In this document: piece after piece, positions 25,403 through 36,967 of the stretch
Position numbering within the stretch: position 1 is the stretch's first letter
How the letters are laid out: each line of letters opens with the position of its first letter
Assembly: GCF_000165425.1 (NCBI RefSeq)
Contig: NW_001799010.1
Coordinates: forward strand, 125,739-189,738
Direction of reading: 5' to 3'
DNA length: 64,000 bases
DNA from: Paramecium tetraurelia
Taxonomy: Eukaryota; Ciliophora; Oligohymenophorea; Peniculida; Parameciidae
Program-made: the position numbers and the translations under genes
Notes under the pieces: generated by a model
Seen by the model: the letters and a program-made list of their open reading frames with translations, nothing else
Database searches by the model: none
Told to the model about the DNA's origin: nothing

Positions 25403-25480
25403 AATAATATAATAATTTTTAACGATGAGTTGATTTATATATGAATAAAAAAATAAAATTTAATTATTAATATCTTTTCC

Positions 25481-26824
25481 ATGGCCAACTTACCTCCCCA
25501 ACAATACTCCCCCCCTTCTAATCTGCCAACCAACAACAGAGAACCACAAACATTTCAATAACCAACCATAGGATAACCCCAGGTTGCTCGATCTAATCTG
25601 CCCATCCAATCCTTGCCTGATACTGCCTTGCAATATTTGCCACAACAGATTGCCCAACAACCCTATTCTAGTTAACCATTGCAACAACCACTCTATAATT
25701 AACTTTAACCTACCAAGCTTGGCCCTCAATAACCCATCTTTGGTCAATCCCAAATCTAATAAATTGCCTAACCACCACAAGAAGGAAACGTCGTAAAAGG
25801 CCAGTCCAGAATAGAATACATTCCATACGAACGAACCATCACAGAATACGAAGAAGTAAGAAGATAAGTCCAAGTTCCAATTACTAAATAAGTCACCGAT
25901 TACTACGCTGTCTAATATGACATTGAATACATCCCGCAAGTGATTCAAGAAAAACAAATTGAGTATGTGCCAGTTGAGAGAGTTGCAGAAAGGACTGAAT
26001 ATTATACTGTCGAAAAGCAAAATGTCATTTAACAAGTAAATTCAATGTATATTTTCATAGCCAATCGGATATTAATCCCAAATCCAAACTAATTATATAC
26101 CTGAACAATTTTAATACAATCAAATAATTGAACGTCAATCTGCACTTGCTTATTAGCCATACTAACAGTAAACCCAAATCTAAACAAGAGAAGTCACCCA
26201 ATATCCAGTTGCCCAATAATAACAATACATCTAATAACTTCCAGTCCAATAATCAGTCCCATTACCAGCTCCTTAAGCATAATATCTGCCAACTCAATAC
26301 TAACAATATGCTAGTCCCATTGGAATTCAATAACCCTAATATTAGATATAATAAGTAGAACTATTAACCAATTTTATTATAGACTGTCCCATTGAATTAT
26401 GGGTAATAATTTTAGGCAAGTTAAATTTAACCAGCTCCTAAGTAACCAATCGCTACAGCTACTGTGCCATAAGGATATTAAATTCCCACTTAAACTGTTC
26501 CCTAACAATACATAAATTAATAAGTTGAATAAGATCCAACAATCCATAGTAAGCGTCCATAACAGCAATTGGCCTAAACTGCCTAATACAACCCATAATT
26601 ACAATAGACTGTAGGTCCTAATCAAGTAAATATTAAACTTATACATGTAGTTTGCATAGTCTGTTCCTTAATAATAATCACTTCAATAGGATCTTGGTAG
26701 AACTAGGCCATATTAATAATAATAATAGCCATAACCATAGCAATAGCAATTACCATAATAATAATAAGGAGTTCCATAAAAGCCTAACAAAGAAAAATCA
26801 TTTTTAGAAAAATTATTCGATTGA
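25481..26824 (+). CDS. Alveolin/epiplasmin-type cortical protein
   Basis: 422 codons with introns 26036-26060, 26355-26382 and 26626-26650. The centre (about residues 115-195) is the alveolin-type repeat core: RIEYIPYERTITEYEEV and EYIPQVIQEKQIEYVPVERV, alternating charged and Val/Pro steps. It is flanked by Pro/Gln-rich N- and C-terminal regions, the latter with runs of Gln coded by mixed TAA, TAG and CAA. Alveolins form the membrane skeleton under the alveolar sacs. Glutamine-rich flanks are usual in ciliate members. Confidence 0.85.
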
Positions 26825-26866
26825 TTATATATTTCCAATTATTAAACACAATATTTCAATAATTAT

Positions 26867-27315
26867 TCATTAAAGTGTAAATTTATTTTAGATATTTCCT
26901 CCAATCGATATTTCTACATGAATAGGATAGACAACATTATTTTGAATTGGTACAAATTCCACTTTTGTAGCAGTTTTCTTTTTTTTGTTTTTAGATTTTT
27001 TAGGTTTGGATTGAGCTCGGTAGGTAAAGACTATTGTTTTAGCTGTGGCATATTTTAAATTCAATTATTGAGCTGCCTTTATGATATAATCATTTGAATT
27101 ACTTGATTTATCTTAACTCCCTATTAAATTACTAATTTAAGAAGTTATGATTTGAGATGCTCTGGAACTTTTTAATAATTTCTTACTTTTTTAATACTAC
27201 TCTTAACTTATTTTTCACTTTCCTATTATTTCGATGATAAGTCTAAATCATCTGCTTAAAGTTCTTCATTATTCTCCTAATCCTAATCGTCCTCTTGTTG
27301 AGATTATGATGACAT
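26867..27315 (-). CDS. Small helix-turn-helix protein
   Basis: 141 codons with one 26-nt intron in the middle of the HTH. An acidic N-terminal third is followed by VPEHLKSQLLKLVIQQGVK, then INQAAQQLNLKYATAKTIVF, a homeodomain-like helix-turn-helix of the type seen in transposase and Psq-like proteins. A Lys-rich patch (KPKKSKNKKKK) and a hydrophobic tail follow. DNA binding is likely; the target is unknown. Tail to tail with the alveolin gene, 42 bp apart. Confidence 0.75.
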
Positions 27316-27956
27316 TTATATATAAATTATTTAATTATTTTATTCAAACATCTGTTTTGCTTTCATATTTTGGTTTTGTATGGTTAATAAAATTATAACA
27401 TGTCCTTAACTATCTCATTATTCTATATTTCTCAAAATGAATCTCCAGCTTTACTTTATTAAACAAATCTAAAGATATTATTAGGTTTTACTAAGTCAGA
27501 TATCAAAACCACTCTATTATATTTTAATTATATTTTATTTATTAACATTCTTTAATAATATTATTTCTCTTTATAGTGATCCATAATTTAGAAATCATTT
27601 ATAGTATAATACTGATCCTTTGACTGAAGAAATATGCTTCATCCCATTTTAATATATATATATAAATTTAGTCTTGTTCTTATATAATCAAATAGAGATT
27701 CAAGTCAATTTTAAACAAGTGATAAGCAATTTCTATCTAATTTGTCTTCATAATATTAATACATAAACAAAATTGTAAATTTATAATAAATAGTATTTTG
27801 TAAATGATTTCTAAATTAAACAATCAAGTTATTTAAGAATCATTTGTCAATATCTATTGAATAAATATATTTAAAAAGTCATGGTGAATCAAAACAAATT
27901 TAAAATTTACAAATTTTTCATATACTCCCATCACTTTGAATTAATTTATATAAATA
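27316..27956. other. Intergenic with a PSE-like site
   Basis: No supported protein frame. It contains the PSE-like element at 27580-27595 and a short hairpin downstream (GAAG ... CTTC at about 27627-27641). Confidence 0.4.
27580..27595 (+). promoter_or_regulatory. PSE-like element, no assigned RNA
   Basis: TCCATAATTTAGAAAT shares 15 consecutive bases with the PSE region of the two small-RNA copies. A TTTATAG box follows at 27597-27603. A short hairpin and a CCATTTT run lie about 40-70 nt downstream. An unannotated small RNA is possible but unproven. Confidence 0.35.
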
Positions 27957-28317
27957 ATGAAAAAATTCTTAATTTTTTTGATACTAATTGTTTTGTGTTT
28001 ATCAAAGGCAGGGGATTGTACAAATGCCTATTGTGGATCTCAACTAAAAGCTTGTAAAGGCGGAGGAAATTGTGATTAAACTGCTGCAAAATGTGCTAAT
28101 CAATTTAAATAATATGTTCATCGAGCATAAAAATCTGGGTAATATAAGGGAACAGAAGCTGGCTATCAAGATGTACGATATTTGTTAATTTTAGTTTACC
28201 TATTGTATGAGTACAAATTCAGCAGCTAAAAGTTTAAATAGTTGCAGTAAGTAATATTGCAGCAAAGTACTTTATGAGGAGAGTATTAGAATAGATGAGA
28301 TTATTTAGTCATTTTGA
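27957..28317 (+). CDS. Secreted Cys-rich small protein
   Basis: 113 codons with a 22-nt intron at 28173-28194. The N terminus is a clear signal peptide (MKKFLIFLILIVLCLSKAG). The mature part has about nine Cys, including CTNAYCGSQLKACKGGGNC and a CSKQYC pair, suggesting a disulfide-stabilised secreted or granule protein. No family recognised. The C terminus after the last Cys is polar and A/T-rich. Confidence 0.7.
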
Positions 28318-28507
28318 TTATTATTTCGTTTTTATTATGAAAAATATCATCATTATAGTATTGTTGAATGTCTTTGAGGGAATTTCAAAAACGGGATTTA
28401 CAATTGAAATAGAAATAAATATAGTATTATTATTTAAATCATTATTCTATTGCAGATTGTTCTTGTCACAGATCATACTTATAAATTATTTATGATTACA
28501 CTAGTGA
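28318..28507. other. Short intergenic stretch
   Basis: A/T-rich; an open frame in the standard code overlaps the upstream gene's end but is not supported. Confidence 0.3.
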
Positions 28508-28822
28508 GTAAAATAATAAGTTCCTTTAATAGCTTTAAACTATGAGCATGTATTTAGTTAAGAAAACAAGAAGGGATACGAAAAATAATATCAAAGTGCA
28601 AATGAGAGAATATATTTCTTTAATTTCTCTAAGTATGAAAACCTTTTTGAATGCTTCATTAAAATCAAAAAAATCCAAAACATTAAGAGAATGAAAAGTC
28701 AAATATCTTAACTTAGGAGTTATTACATTCTAAATGATATAAATTAACATATATATCCAAAATAATCAAATTATGTATAAATCTTACGGAGGCTATCAAT
28801 TTTTATTTCAAATGATAACTGA
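28508..28822 (+). pseudogene. Orphan coding-like fragment
   Basis: An open stretch of about 100 codons ending in TGA at 28820-28822, preceded by an in-frame TGA and lacking an ATG. The composition is protein-like (YEHVFSQENKKGYEKQYQ). It is probably a gene remnant or an exon whose partner I cannot find. No family recognised. Confidence 0.3.
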
Positions 28823-29216
28823 ACAAGACATACTACTAATATAAATCAAATCATTATGATTTAAGCATTTTTTATAAAATAATTAGAAATAATAACTTTA
28901 ATTATAAATTTAGACTTTTGCCACTTTTATTATCATTATGATTGAGAGATAAAAGGAAGAAGTCAATCTTTATTTTCCTTAAAACTATTGACTAAAAGAC
29001 ATTCCATATTATCAAAGTGATAAGATAAAGATAATATTAGGAAAATGAAAATATATCAATAATAAGCATTAAGGGCTCTTGAGAATATGTTTTATTAAAA
29101 CTATAAGTAATTCAAAATAGTTGTATAATTTTTAAAAAGTGCGTTATATAAATAAATAATATAATAGGATTAAAGAGCACTGGATTAGTTAAATAATTAC
29201 ATTATAATATTAATTA
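28823..29216. other. Intergenic, nothing found
   Basis: A/T-rich, no supported frame or RNA. Confidence 0.4.
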
Positions 29217-29652
29217 ATGGATAAATAAGAGGAGAAATTGCAACAAGAAGAGAAGGAGGAAGTAGTTGAAGAATAGGATGAAAAATAAGGCGATTAACTA
29301 AGTAAGAACTAAAAGAGGAATCAGAAAAAAAAGGAGAAGAAGAAAAAGTTAAAAGAGTAGAATTAGGAGATCATTTAGTAAGTTGAGGAGGAGATAAAAG
29401 CAAAGTTGAATTTGACTGAGGCTGAATAGACAGATCTTGAAATAGCATGGTGTGTTAAGCAAGTAAAATTGGGATTGACCTAAAAATTGACCCCTGAAGA
29501 GAGTAATAAAATATGAGATTTTTTCAATAGTAAAAATATCAATGTCGATGATTGAATTACTGGAAAGCGATTAAGTTCCACTAGTAAAGAAGAGGATGGC
29601 AATGAAGTCGAGTTTCGGAGACTATAGAAAACTAATGAAATAATATAAATGA
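29217..29652 (+). CDS. UPF0488 (C8orf33-like) protein
   Basis: 136 codons with a 28-nt intron at 29503-29530. The N terminus is a charged Lys/Glu/Gln helix; the C-terminal half carries the family signature LEIAWCVKQVKLGL, then LTPEE and, after the intron, VPLVKKRMAMKSSFGDYRKL. The family is conserved in eukaryotes with no settled biochemical function. Splicing the intron restores the motif exactly, which supports the call. Confidence 0.8.
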
Positions 29653-29680
29653 ATTAATAATTATTAATTTTGGTTATAAA

Positions 29681-30038
29681 ATGTTCAGGTATGGTTTAGT
29701 AGGAAACATAGCTACTTATGGTGGTATAGCTGCAATTTTTGCATATGTAGGTATTAATATTTCGATAAATGCAGGTTATGAATTAAATAATATTATTGAA
29801 ATCTCTCCGAAAATAGACGACGAAGTACTCCAATAGTTTATAATAGTTAGCTTCTTAAGTTCTTAATTCAAGCAAGTCTCCAAATATTTCGATTGATGCC
29901 AAGACAGATATGAGAAAAGCTGCAGCCAAATAAATGTTACAGGACTACCAACGTAAGAAGAAGGAGCCTCTTGAAGTATTTGAATAAATTGAGTAAAAAT
30001 AATCCAGAAAGCCTCAATCTAAAGAACCAGATATTTGA
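29681..30038 (+). CDS. Small single-span membrane protein
   Basis: 110 codons with a 28-nt intron at 29747-29774. Residues 5-28 (LVGNIATYGGIAAIFAYVM) form one membrane helix; the rest is a basic, Gln-rich soluble tail. Starts 28 bp after the UPF0488 gene on the same strand. The short N-terminal anchor could suit a mitochondrial or ER protein. No family recognised. Confidence 0.6.
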
Positions 30039-30052
30039 TTAATTTATTTAAT

Positions 30053-30547
30053 ATGAGTTATCTGTATTTTGGTACACTCCCTTCTTCAGTGCCACCTGTC
30101 TTTGGTATGATATCTAGCCTATTTAGACACAACCCCATGCTTAAAACAAATGCATGATTATGAAGACTGTGCTTTCGAGTAAACATTTCAATTATTCCTA
30201 ATAGATCAAATACTAAATAAATGGAAATCATTCATCCAAGCTGGCCTTCAATGTGGCCTAGAATGCTTACTGATGGCAAGTCTATCGTAATTATTTCCGC
30301 TTATACTCTAGGATTTTGGACATACTCCCATGCATCAAGATAGCTCAACACATTACACCTAGTATTTACATATTCTTATACTGTTAGTATGCGACCATTA
30401 ACAAAAAAAATCAAGCATTATTTATGGGAATGTGAGGAGGAAAGATTTGTTTATAAGGCTTGTTTAAGAAAATTAATTAGCCTCAAAAGAACAGATAGAC
30501 ACACAAGTTGGGACACAGCATCAGTTAGCAATTTAAGTCTGGTCTGA
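30053..30547 (+). CDS. Small intron-rich protein, unknown
   Basis: 132 codons spread over five exons in 495 bp, with introns 30105-30126, 30179-30204, 30287-30311 and 30362-30387. All four have GTA...TAG ends and removing them gives one clean frame (HPSWPSMWPRMLTDGKS, then YMRPLTKKIKHYLWECEEE). Cys and Trp are frequent. No domain recognised. It begins 14 bp after the preceding gene. Confidence 0.65.
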
Positions 30548-30643
30548 TTTATTCAATAAAAAACAAATAACAAAAACAAAATATAAGATAGTCATATATA
30601 AATATACATACTAAATAAATCTTTTTAGATTCTAACCACACCT

Positions 30644-31263
30644 TCATCGATCCTTAATAAGTTATTCCAATTTGTTTTAAAATGATTCCACCTTTTTTAT
30701 TAGCAATTAAGGGAGAGTTGTGCAAGGACCATTGTTGTTCGCTTAATAATTCTTATAAAAGTAGGTGTTGAACTCAAAAAAATTCTTTCGAGGATTTTAG
30801 TTTATAACTATCTATTGTTTATAAAACTAAAGCAGTTCTTGATCCTTTATGACTCCATAGTTATTGTTTATTTCAGGCAAAGCATTTTTTAATACATCGT
30901 ATGCCTTTGATATTTCTCGAAGATCCTTCTCGCCGTCCTTTGCCGCTTCCTTTCGAGGCAATCTTTGTTATCTGATTTTGATCATCTCTTCCACTTTCTA
31001 TCATATAAATTGTAGATCAGTACTTAAGGGTCTTTTAGGTTTAATCCAATCCTTCTTGATGAATAAAGTTCTTATTATTCAAATGACTGTCTATTCATTA
31101 GAGAGCTTTTCCTTGAAGTCTGACTTCTTGGAGATAACGGTGTATTTGCCACGAATGATCCCCTTTAAGTATCCTTTTTTGGAGGTTGTATTTAGTTACA
31201 TAAAATTATACTAAATGAGATGAAAAATTTGTATAGTATAACTTCTATTGAAATAAATTACAT
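30644..31263 (-). CDS. Helical basic protein, unknown
   Basis: 198 codons with one 26-nt intron at 30998-31023. Middle region is Ser/Arg-rich (LSPRSQTSRKSSLMNRQSF), then a charged helical region (DLREISKAYDVLKNALPE) and a second helical part. A frame from ATG 31201 runs in parallel but meets TGA; this frame splices correctly into the 3' exon. The first 25 codons are hydrophobic and A/T-rich, so the true start may be further in, possibly at the internal Met. No family recognised. Confidence 0.55.
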
Positions 31264-31404
31264 AATTATTAATTCTTACTTGATCAAATCAAAATAACAT
31301 TTTGGAAAGGGTTCTCTTGAAGACACCTTATATCAGCAAAAAGCTCAAAGTAAATAATTAGTAAATTCTAATATATATTAGAAAATAAAATTAATTATTT
31401 AACA

Positions 31405-34400
31405 TCATTTTTTTTCAATTACACTTTTGACATAATCTAAAAAGATGCATTTATTATTTTTTCTGTAAACAAACTCTAAAAATTCTTTTCCTTCCTATAA
31501 ATTATTATTCAACAAACTGTCAGTGATTTATTTCAATTATCTAAAGTATAACTCAAGTTCCTTAATTGAGGGTAGCCCTTCCTAAATTATAATTTATTGA
31601 TTGTTACAATTAAGTTTTCAGGAGGATGGCATTTAAAGAATTTAAGTATTTCAATTAAAATCCCAAATACATGCAATTTTTCACTGTTTTATATCAATCT
31701 CTCGATGCATTTCAAATTTAACCTTAACATCATTTTTTCATCTAAAAACTAATCTAAAAATTGTAATACTTTTTGAAATTTCATTTGTGAAGTCCATAGG
31801 CAAATGATCATTAAACACATGTATTAAGCAAATCAGTACTTGTTCAGTATCCTTAGAGTGCAATAGAACGTCTAAGATTTGCTATAAGGACTTTGTCAGT
31901 TGATTATCATCATATCCTAACGAACTGTTATAGATTTCAGATTAAGTTGCAGGCTATTAAATAGATATTAAAATAAATTACAGTTGTACACAATCTCAAG
32001 ACGATGGCTAGGATGACTGAGAAGTTTTGCTGATTAATATTAGTTAGCAAAGTTTAATTGACCAATGATAATTTAAGATCATTGATGAAGGCCAATTTAT
32101 CTTCAGCCATATCTAAATTTTCATACTAAAGAAGCAGAGTTGATGCTACATCAAAATATAATGAAGTTGATGTCAATAAAATTTCTTACATTTGCTTTAT
32201 GCATTCATTTCTTTTTAAGTTTCTGGCCTAATCAAAGAGTGATGTAGTTTCAATGGGGGCTAGCACATCACCAAGTAGACTTTTTTCATTGAAATTTCCA
32301 TTAACAGATTCATTTTGAACTTCTTCGTAGATTTTCTCAATCTTCTATTTCATTGGGTCCTTTAATGGTGGTTATGGATATGACTCTTAGACCTATTTAT
32401 GACTATCCCTTTTATGTTATCGATAGGTTTCATTTTACAGTTTGATCATGTCTAACTCCTTTAGTCTATGAGTATCATTTGAGTAGAGGTTTTTTGCTAA
32501 ATCCTGAATAACAGTGTCATGCATTTAATTGCTGATTTGACTTATTTATTAGAGAGGACTAATGAATTATTGGATATTTAAAATATCGTGCTATTGTTAT
32601 TGTCCTTCCTCAGTAAATCTTAATGTTTATTGAGAATTAAAGTTTTTAGTGGTGCTTTCCAATAATTCAAAGTCCTCTTTGTTGATGTGGATAAAATTGT
32701 CTTGTTAACTATTATTTACATGTTCTCTCACTGTTTCTTCTCTTTTGGATGCGCATTCATCAATTTCCTAAAGATCAACTATCAAGATGTCATTCTGTTG
32801 TTACTTGTATAGTTTTTACACATCAATCAAAGGCTTTTCATGTGTTTAGTATTATAATTACTACCAATTTAAGTAGGTGTCATACAACTTCTTATAATTA
32901 ATTAATTCAGTTTCCACAATTTAATTAAAGTTATTGGTTTGTTGTTAAAACTTACTTAGAAAATCATTTGCTATTTAACAAAACATATTCTAAGTTAACA
33001 TGTAGGTTAAAGTGGTGATGAAATATTGAATACATGTAAGCAAATCATTTTCAAATATTTTTTGAAATAGAAAGTTGAATCCAGTGTGTATCAAATTAAT
33101 CAATACTTTTTCATTCTCTGATTTTTGATATAAGATATTAAAAGCCTACCTATATTAGTATGCCATAACGCTTTTGTCAAGTTACAGGAAGGTACTCAGG
33201 AACACTTCAAAACTTTCTGAATATTCTGTCTTTGGGCAAATGTAGGCAAAGATAAGATAGATCAGACACTATTGACTGCTTGGAAAGATATGTTTGAGCA
33301 AATAAAACATCTAGAAGACTTAATTCTGAATTTAAATGCTGAAATTCTAACAAACTATTTCTAAAATCTTTGTGAAATCTTCGAATTTAGAACTTTCATA
33401 TTACTATCTATTTGGAGAACTTATAATCATGTTTTCTCTGCCGATTCCTCTTCTCCAGTGTTTACCAGGTGAACTAGAATTTGGACTTAAAAATACTGTG
33501 TGTTATGATTAGTTACAAAGTTGATAGGCTCTATGACGATTCAAATAATGGATAAATTTCTCCAATCCTTATAATGTGAAATGAGTGGAAACCTATTGTT
33601 CTATTTACTGTAAAGATTCCTAATTTTCTTTTTCCTCGGAATCAGAAAACTCCAATTTACTTTGAGTTTTGTTTGGTGTTTCATAAGGAGAAAATCTAGA
33701 TTAGGATCCAAAAGACTTTGACTTAGACTTTCTTTATGATTAATTTAGCAAATCTTAATATTAATCCAATTATTCCACCTATTGATTTACTATGCGGCCT
33801 TTTAATGCATTTAATAACAATCTAACATCTAATTATGTTTATGGGAACATTTTAAAAGTAGTTTCAAAAGTCTTATAAGAAGTTCTTATAAATCCAGAAT
33901 CTAATTGCTGTTAAGTGGCAGCATTAATTTTTGATGTAATCCAGTTAATGAATGCTTGGAAGATTTTAATATTACTATTTGTTTATTTTTAGAGATACTT
34001 ATTAGTTATCCTGTATCCAATCTTGATCATACTTTCCAATGAATTGCAAATGTATAAGCTCTCTAAGAGTGCCATCAGTTTTTGAATGTCCAATTGATTT
34101 AACTGAATTAAACATATCTTATATTCTTAATAGAGCATTTCTTGATCTAATGTCACTTAGATTTTATTCATTTTAATCAACAATGATATTATGAAGTCAT
34201 ACAATTTATCAGCAATTATTTTCTTTTACACTTAGACCTTCTTACAGAAATGTAACAATTCCACTATAACATTGTTGGTCATTTGTTATAAGAAATCATT
34301 GCTGGTAATGTTTTTATCTGAATAATGAGTCTTGAATGAAAGTTAGATTTCTTCTATTTTATTTTATATTTATTGATCTTAATTGTTTTATGACAGCTTT

Positions 34401-36293
34401 CTTAATTGTATGAGATCACTACTAAACTTATTCATGAACTCTATTTATTCTCTATTCAATTAAGAAGTAGGTAATTCTATACTTTACCTGTTTTTATTAC
34501 CCTAATTAAAATTCTACATTTCTTCTCCAATCTAAGCAAATTCACACAAATCTTCATCAGTTTAATACCTACTCTTTACAGAATTAATCTATTGTTTTCT
34601 AGGTTATTTCTCAGTGATTCTGGATTCTTAAAAATCAAATTAAGGATTGACAATAGCAATCTATGATTCAATAACAGTGACCTAGAGACTTTATTCATCA
34701 CATTGCATTGAGTTGATTAAATCTAATAGCACTTTCTTATAATTTAAATTGTTCTCTTTTTTCAAAATAGATTATACCTTCTTATAAAGAACAAGAAGAG
34801 ATTTCGATATTTTCTCACTATTTGACTAAGCAAATTTCTTGAGTACTTCAGAATCTGAGGATTCATAAGAACCTGTTTAAACAGCCAATGCTAAGGCTAG
34901 CCAACCATCTTTAAACCATCTTGCACATGCAATCTTTAATCCAATGTTTTTTGATGATTCTAATTAATTTATCATAAGTTCCATGAATTGGTCACATGAG
35001 ATATTTTCATATATCAATATATCTTCCAAGAGATTAAACACAGCCGATTATAAAGGCTTAGACAAAGAGCCTTTTAACTTATCCAAGATCAAAATAAAGA
35101 AGTGTTTAGCAACTGGTTAAGGAATTCCTCTTCTCAATAATCTTACCAATCCCTTAACGCATCTCATACCCTGACTGTATATTAAATAATTGCTCTCTTC
35201 AAGCAAGGTTATGATAATTGCATAAATACTCCCATAATCTTTAGAATTATCAATGTCTCCATCATACTTCTCCAAATTCTTAGCAAATTGTTCAGTTATG
35301 TTCTTCTTTTCATTGTGTTTGTAATAGGGCATTTCAAAGAATTTATCTGGTAACAATGTGTGTAAATCAATTATCTGAATGACTGGTTAGATAGACTGAA
35401 TTTCAATTTTCTAAGTTCTTTTTGTGATTTTGTTGCATAATTATTCTAGTTCCTTAATTTGAATCTGTCTCAATCGTTTGTCTAAATAAGTCTTCTTGAC
35501 TTGTTCAAAACTCTCTGAAATCATTTAAAAGAGTTTGCAGAATATATTAATTGACTTCTATCTGATTACTTTATTTGTATGTTAAACTAAAGACACACAT
35601 AATTCGATGAAGTCCCTAATTTAATCTCTAAAATTCAATATTTACAAATACATACTTGATAAAATGATTGGGGGACAGTTCTAGGATCTTTTCAATGAAA
35701 GTCAAACACAGAGTCATAATCTTGGGATGTTTAGCCTCTATTTTTCTTTAAATTTCTGATAGGATAAATCCAGTGTCTTGAGTTGTTTTACAACATTGCA
35801 ATAATATTTCAATTACTAGGTCTTGGATTTGAGACTTTACAAATGAACCTCTTTCAATTAGGTCACCAATAAAGTATGGTAAAATGTGATAGTTCATTTG
35901 TTAACTTTTGACAAACACTTAAATAAATTTAAGGCCCTCTGTCATAGCAAATTAATTGCTATCATTTATTATATTTTTAAGCCATGCAGATTAAAATTCA
36001 TAAACAGTTTAGTTTTTCTAATATTCCTCTGTTAAATTCATTAAGACCAATCTTCTTATCTACCATTTATGATGAGTAATCTTTTCAAACAAAGTTAGAT
36101 TGCTATCTAAAACCGACTCGTCAATTTTTGATGTCTCTGCAACATCATTCAATATTTCAATTCCCTCTCTTTAGAGTGTCTATTGACTCTAATTGACTTC
36201 ACTCATTATATTTTCCTTATCCGAATAAGGCGATCTCTGATACCTAATTTTATCTTGGTAATAAGACTGATTTCTTATAGGGGAGTTGTTCAT
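31405..36293 (-). CDS. TOG/XMAP215-like microtubule regulator
   Basis: A gene of about 4.9 kb (roughly 1,600 residues). The N-terminal block is a TOG-type HEAT array: LTLFEKITHHKWQIRRLVLM, then HEAT-like helices (for example IGDLIERGSFVKSQIQDLVI). HEAT-like helices recur throughout. A Ser-rich basic linker lies at about 33640-33740 (RKSKSKSFGSQSRFSP), as between TOG domains of this family. The family binds tubulin and promotes microtubule growth at plus ends and basal bodies. I did not resolve every intron (one is near 35630), and a CLASP-like member is an alternative. Confidence 0.75.
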
Positions 36294-36655
36294 ATATATA
36301 AATTTGAATTCAAATTAATATAGTATAAACAATTAACTCAATATTAATATTTAAAGAAATTGAGTAATTCAAATAATATTTAACTCGTTTCTTCTTGATA
36401 AACTTGATTTCTAGCCTTGATTTATAAATACCATCAACTTAATATCACTCAACCTAGGTTCATCATTAATTTACACTTCAATTAATTTTCAGGTTGGCTT
36501 CATCAAAAAATTATGAATTTACAAGAATGCCTGCTTATTCATATCTGAACCTAATTAAATTTGTTATTTAAAATGAAGTTTTAGCTAATGGTTATTTTTT
36601 AATCTGCAAAATTTTTCACATTAAAAAATCTAGTTGAAAATATATAAATACAACA
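36294..36655. other. Intergenic, divergent starts
   Basis: Upstream regions of the TOG gene and the following plus-strand genes. No supported feature. Confidence 0.4.
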
Positions 36656-36967
36656 ATGAATTAGTTTATAGTGGAACATTCTATTAAGAAGAGGAAAAAT
36701 TTGGAATAAGAAAATTATAAAAATTTCAATTATTGTTTATTTTGTAAGAAATAGGCGAATCCCGATGTTGGTAAAAAAGCGAAGTTTTTCTTCAAATTTC
36801 ATCGAATTTTGATAATAATTAATACGTCTTTGAATCATATTCCGTAGCAAATATTATCTATTAATTTTATGGTTGATTGTGATTATATATTTTTATTCTT
36901 AGACGTCATTATCTAATATATGGATATTATAAATAATTATGAATTCTAATAATAAGGTGGATTGTGA
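36656..36967 (+). CDS. Doubtful small ORF before the bZIP gene
   Basis: A 104-codon frame with CLFCKKQ in its first third and a hydrophobic second half. Its end overlaps the start of the bZIP gene by 29 nt in another frame. It may be 5' UTR of that gene or a remnant; low confidence. Confidence 0.25.

Noticed and set aside
31075-31201. In-frame TGA in the 30.6-31.3 kb gene, as possible recoding or selenocysteine
   Set aside because: The TGA is only in frame if translation starts at 31201. The frame from 31263 is open, splices with a 26-nt intron and gives 198 codons.
30864-31214. 116-codon plus-strand frame
   Set aside because: Shadow of the minus-strand helical protein; hydrophobic Ser/Phe/Leu-rich composition typical of antisense reading.
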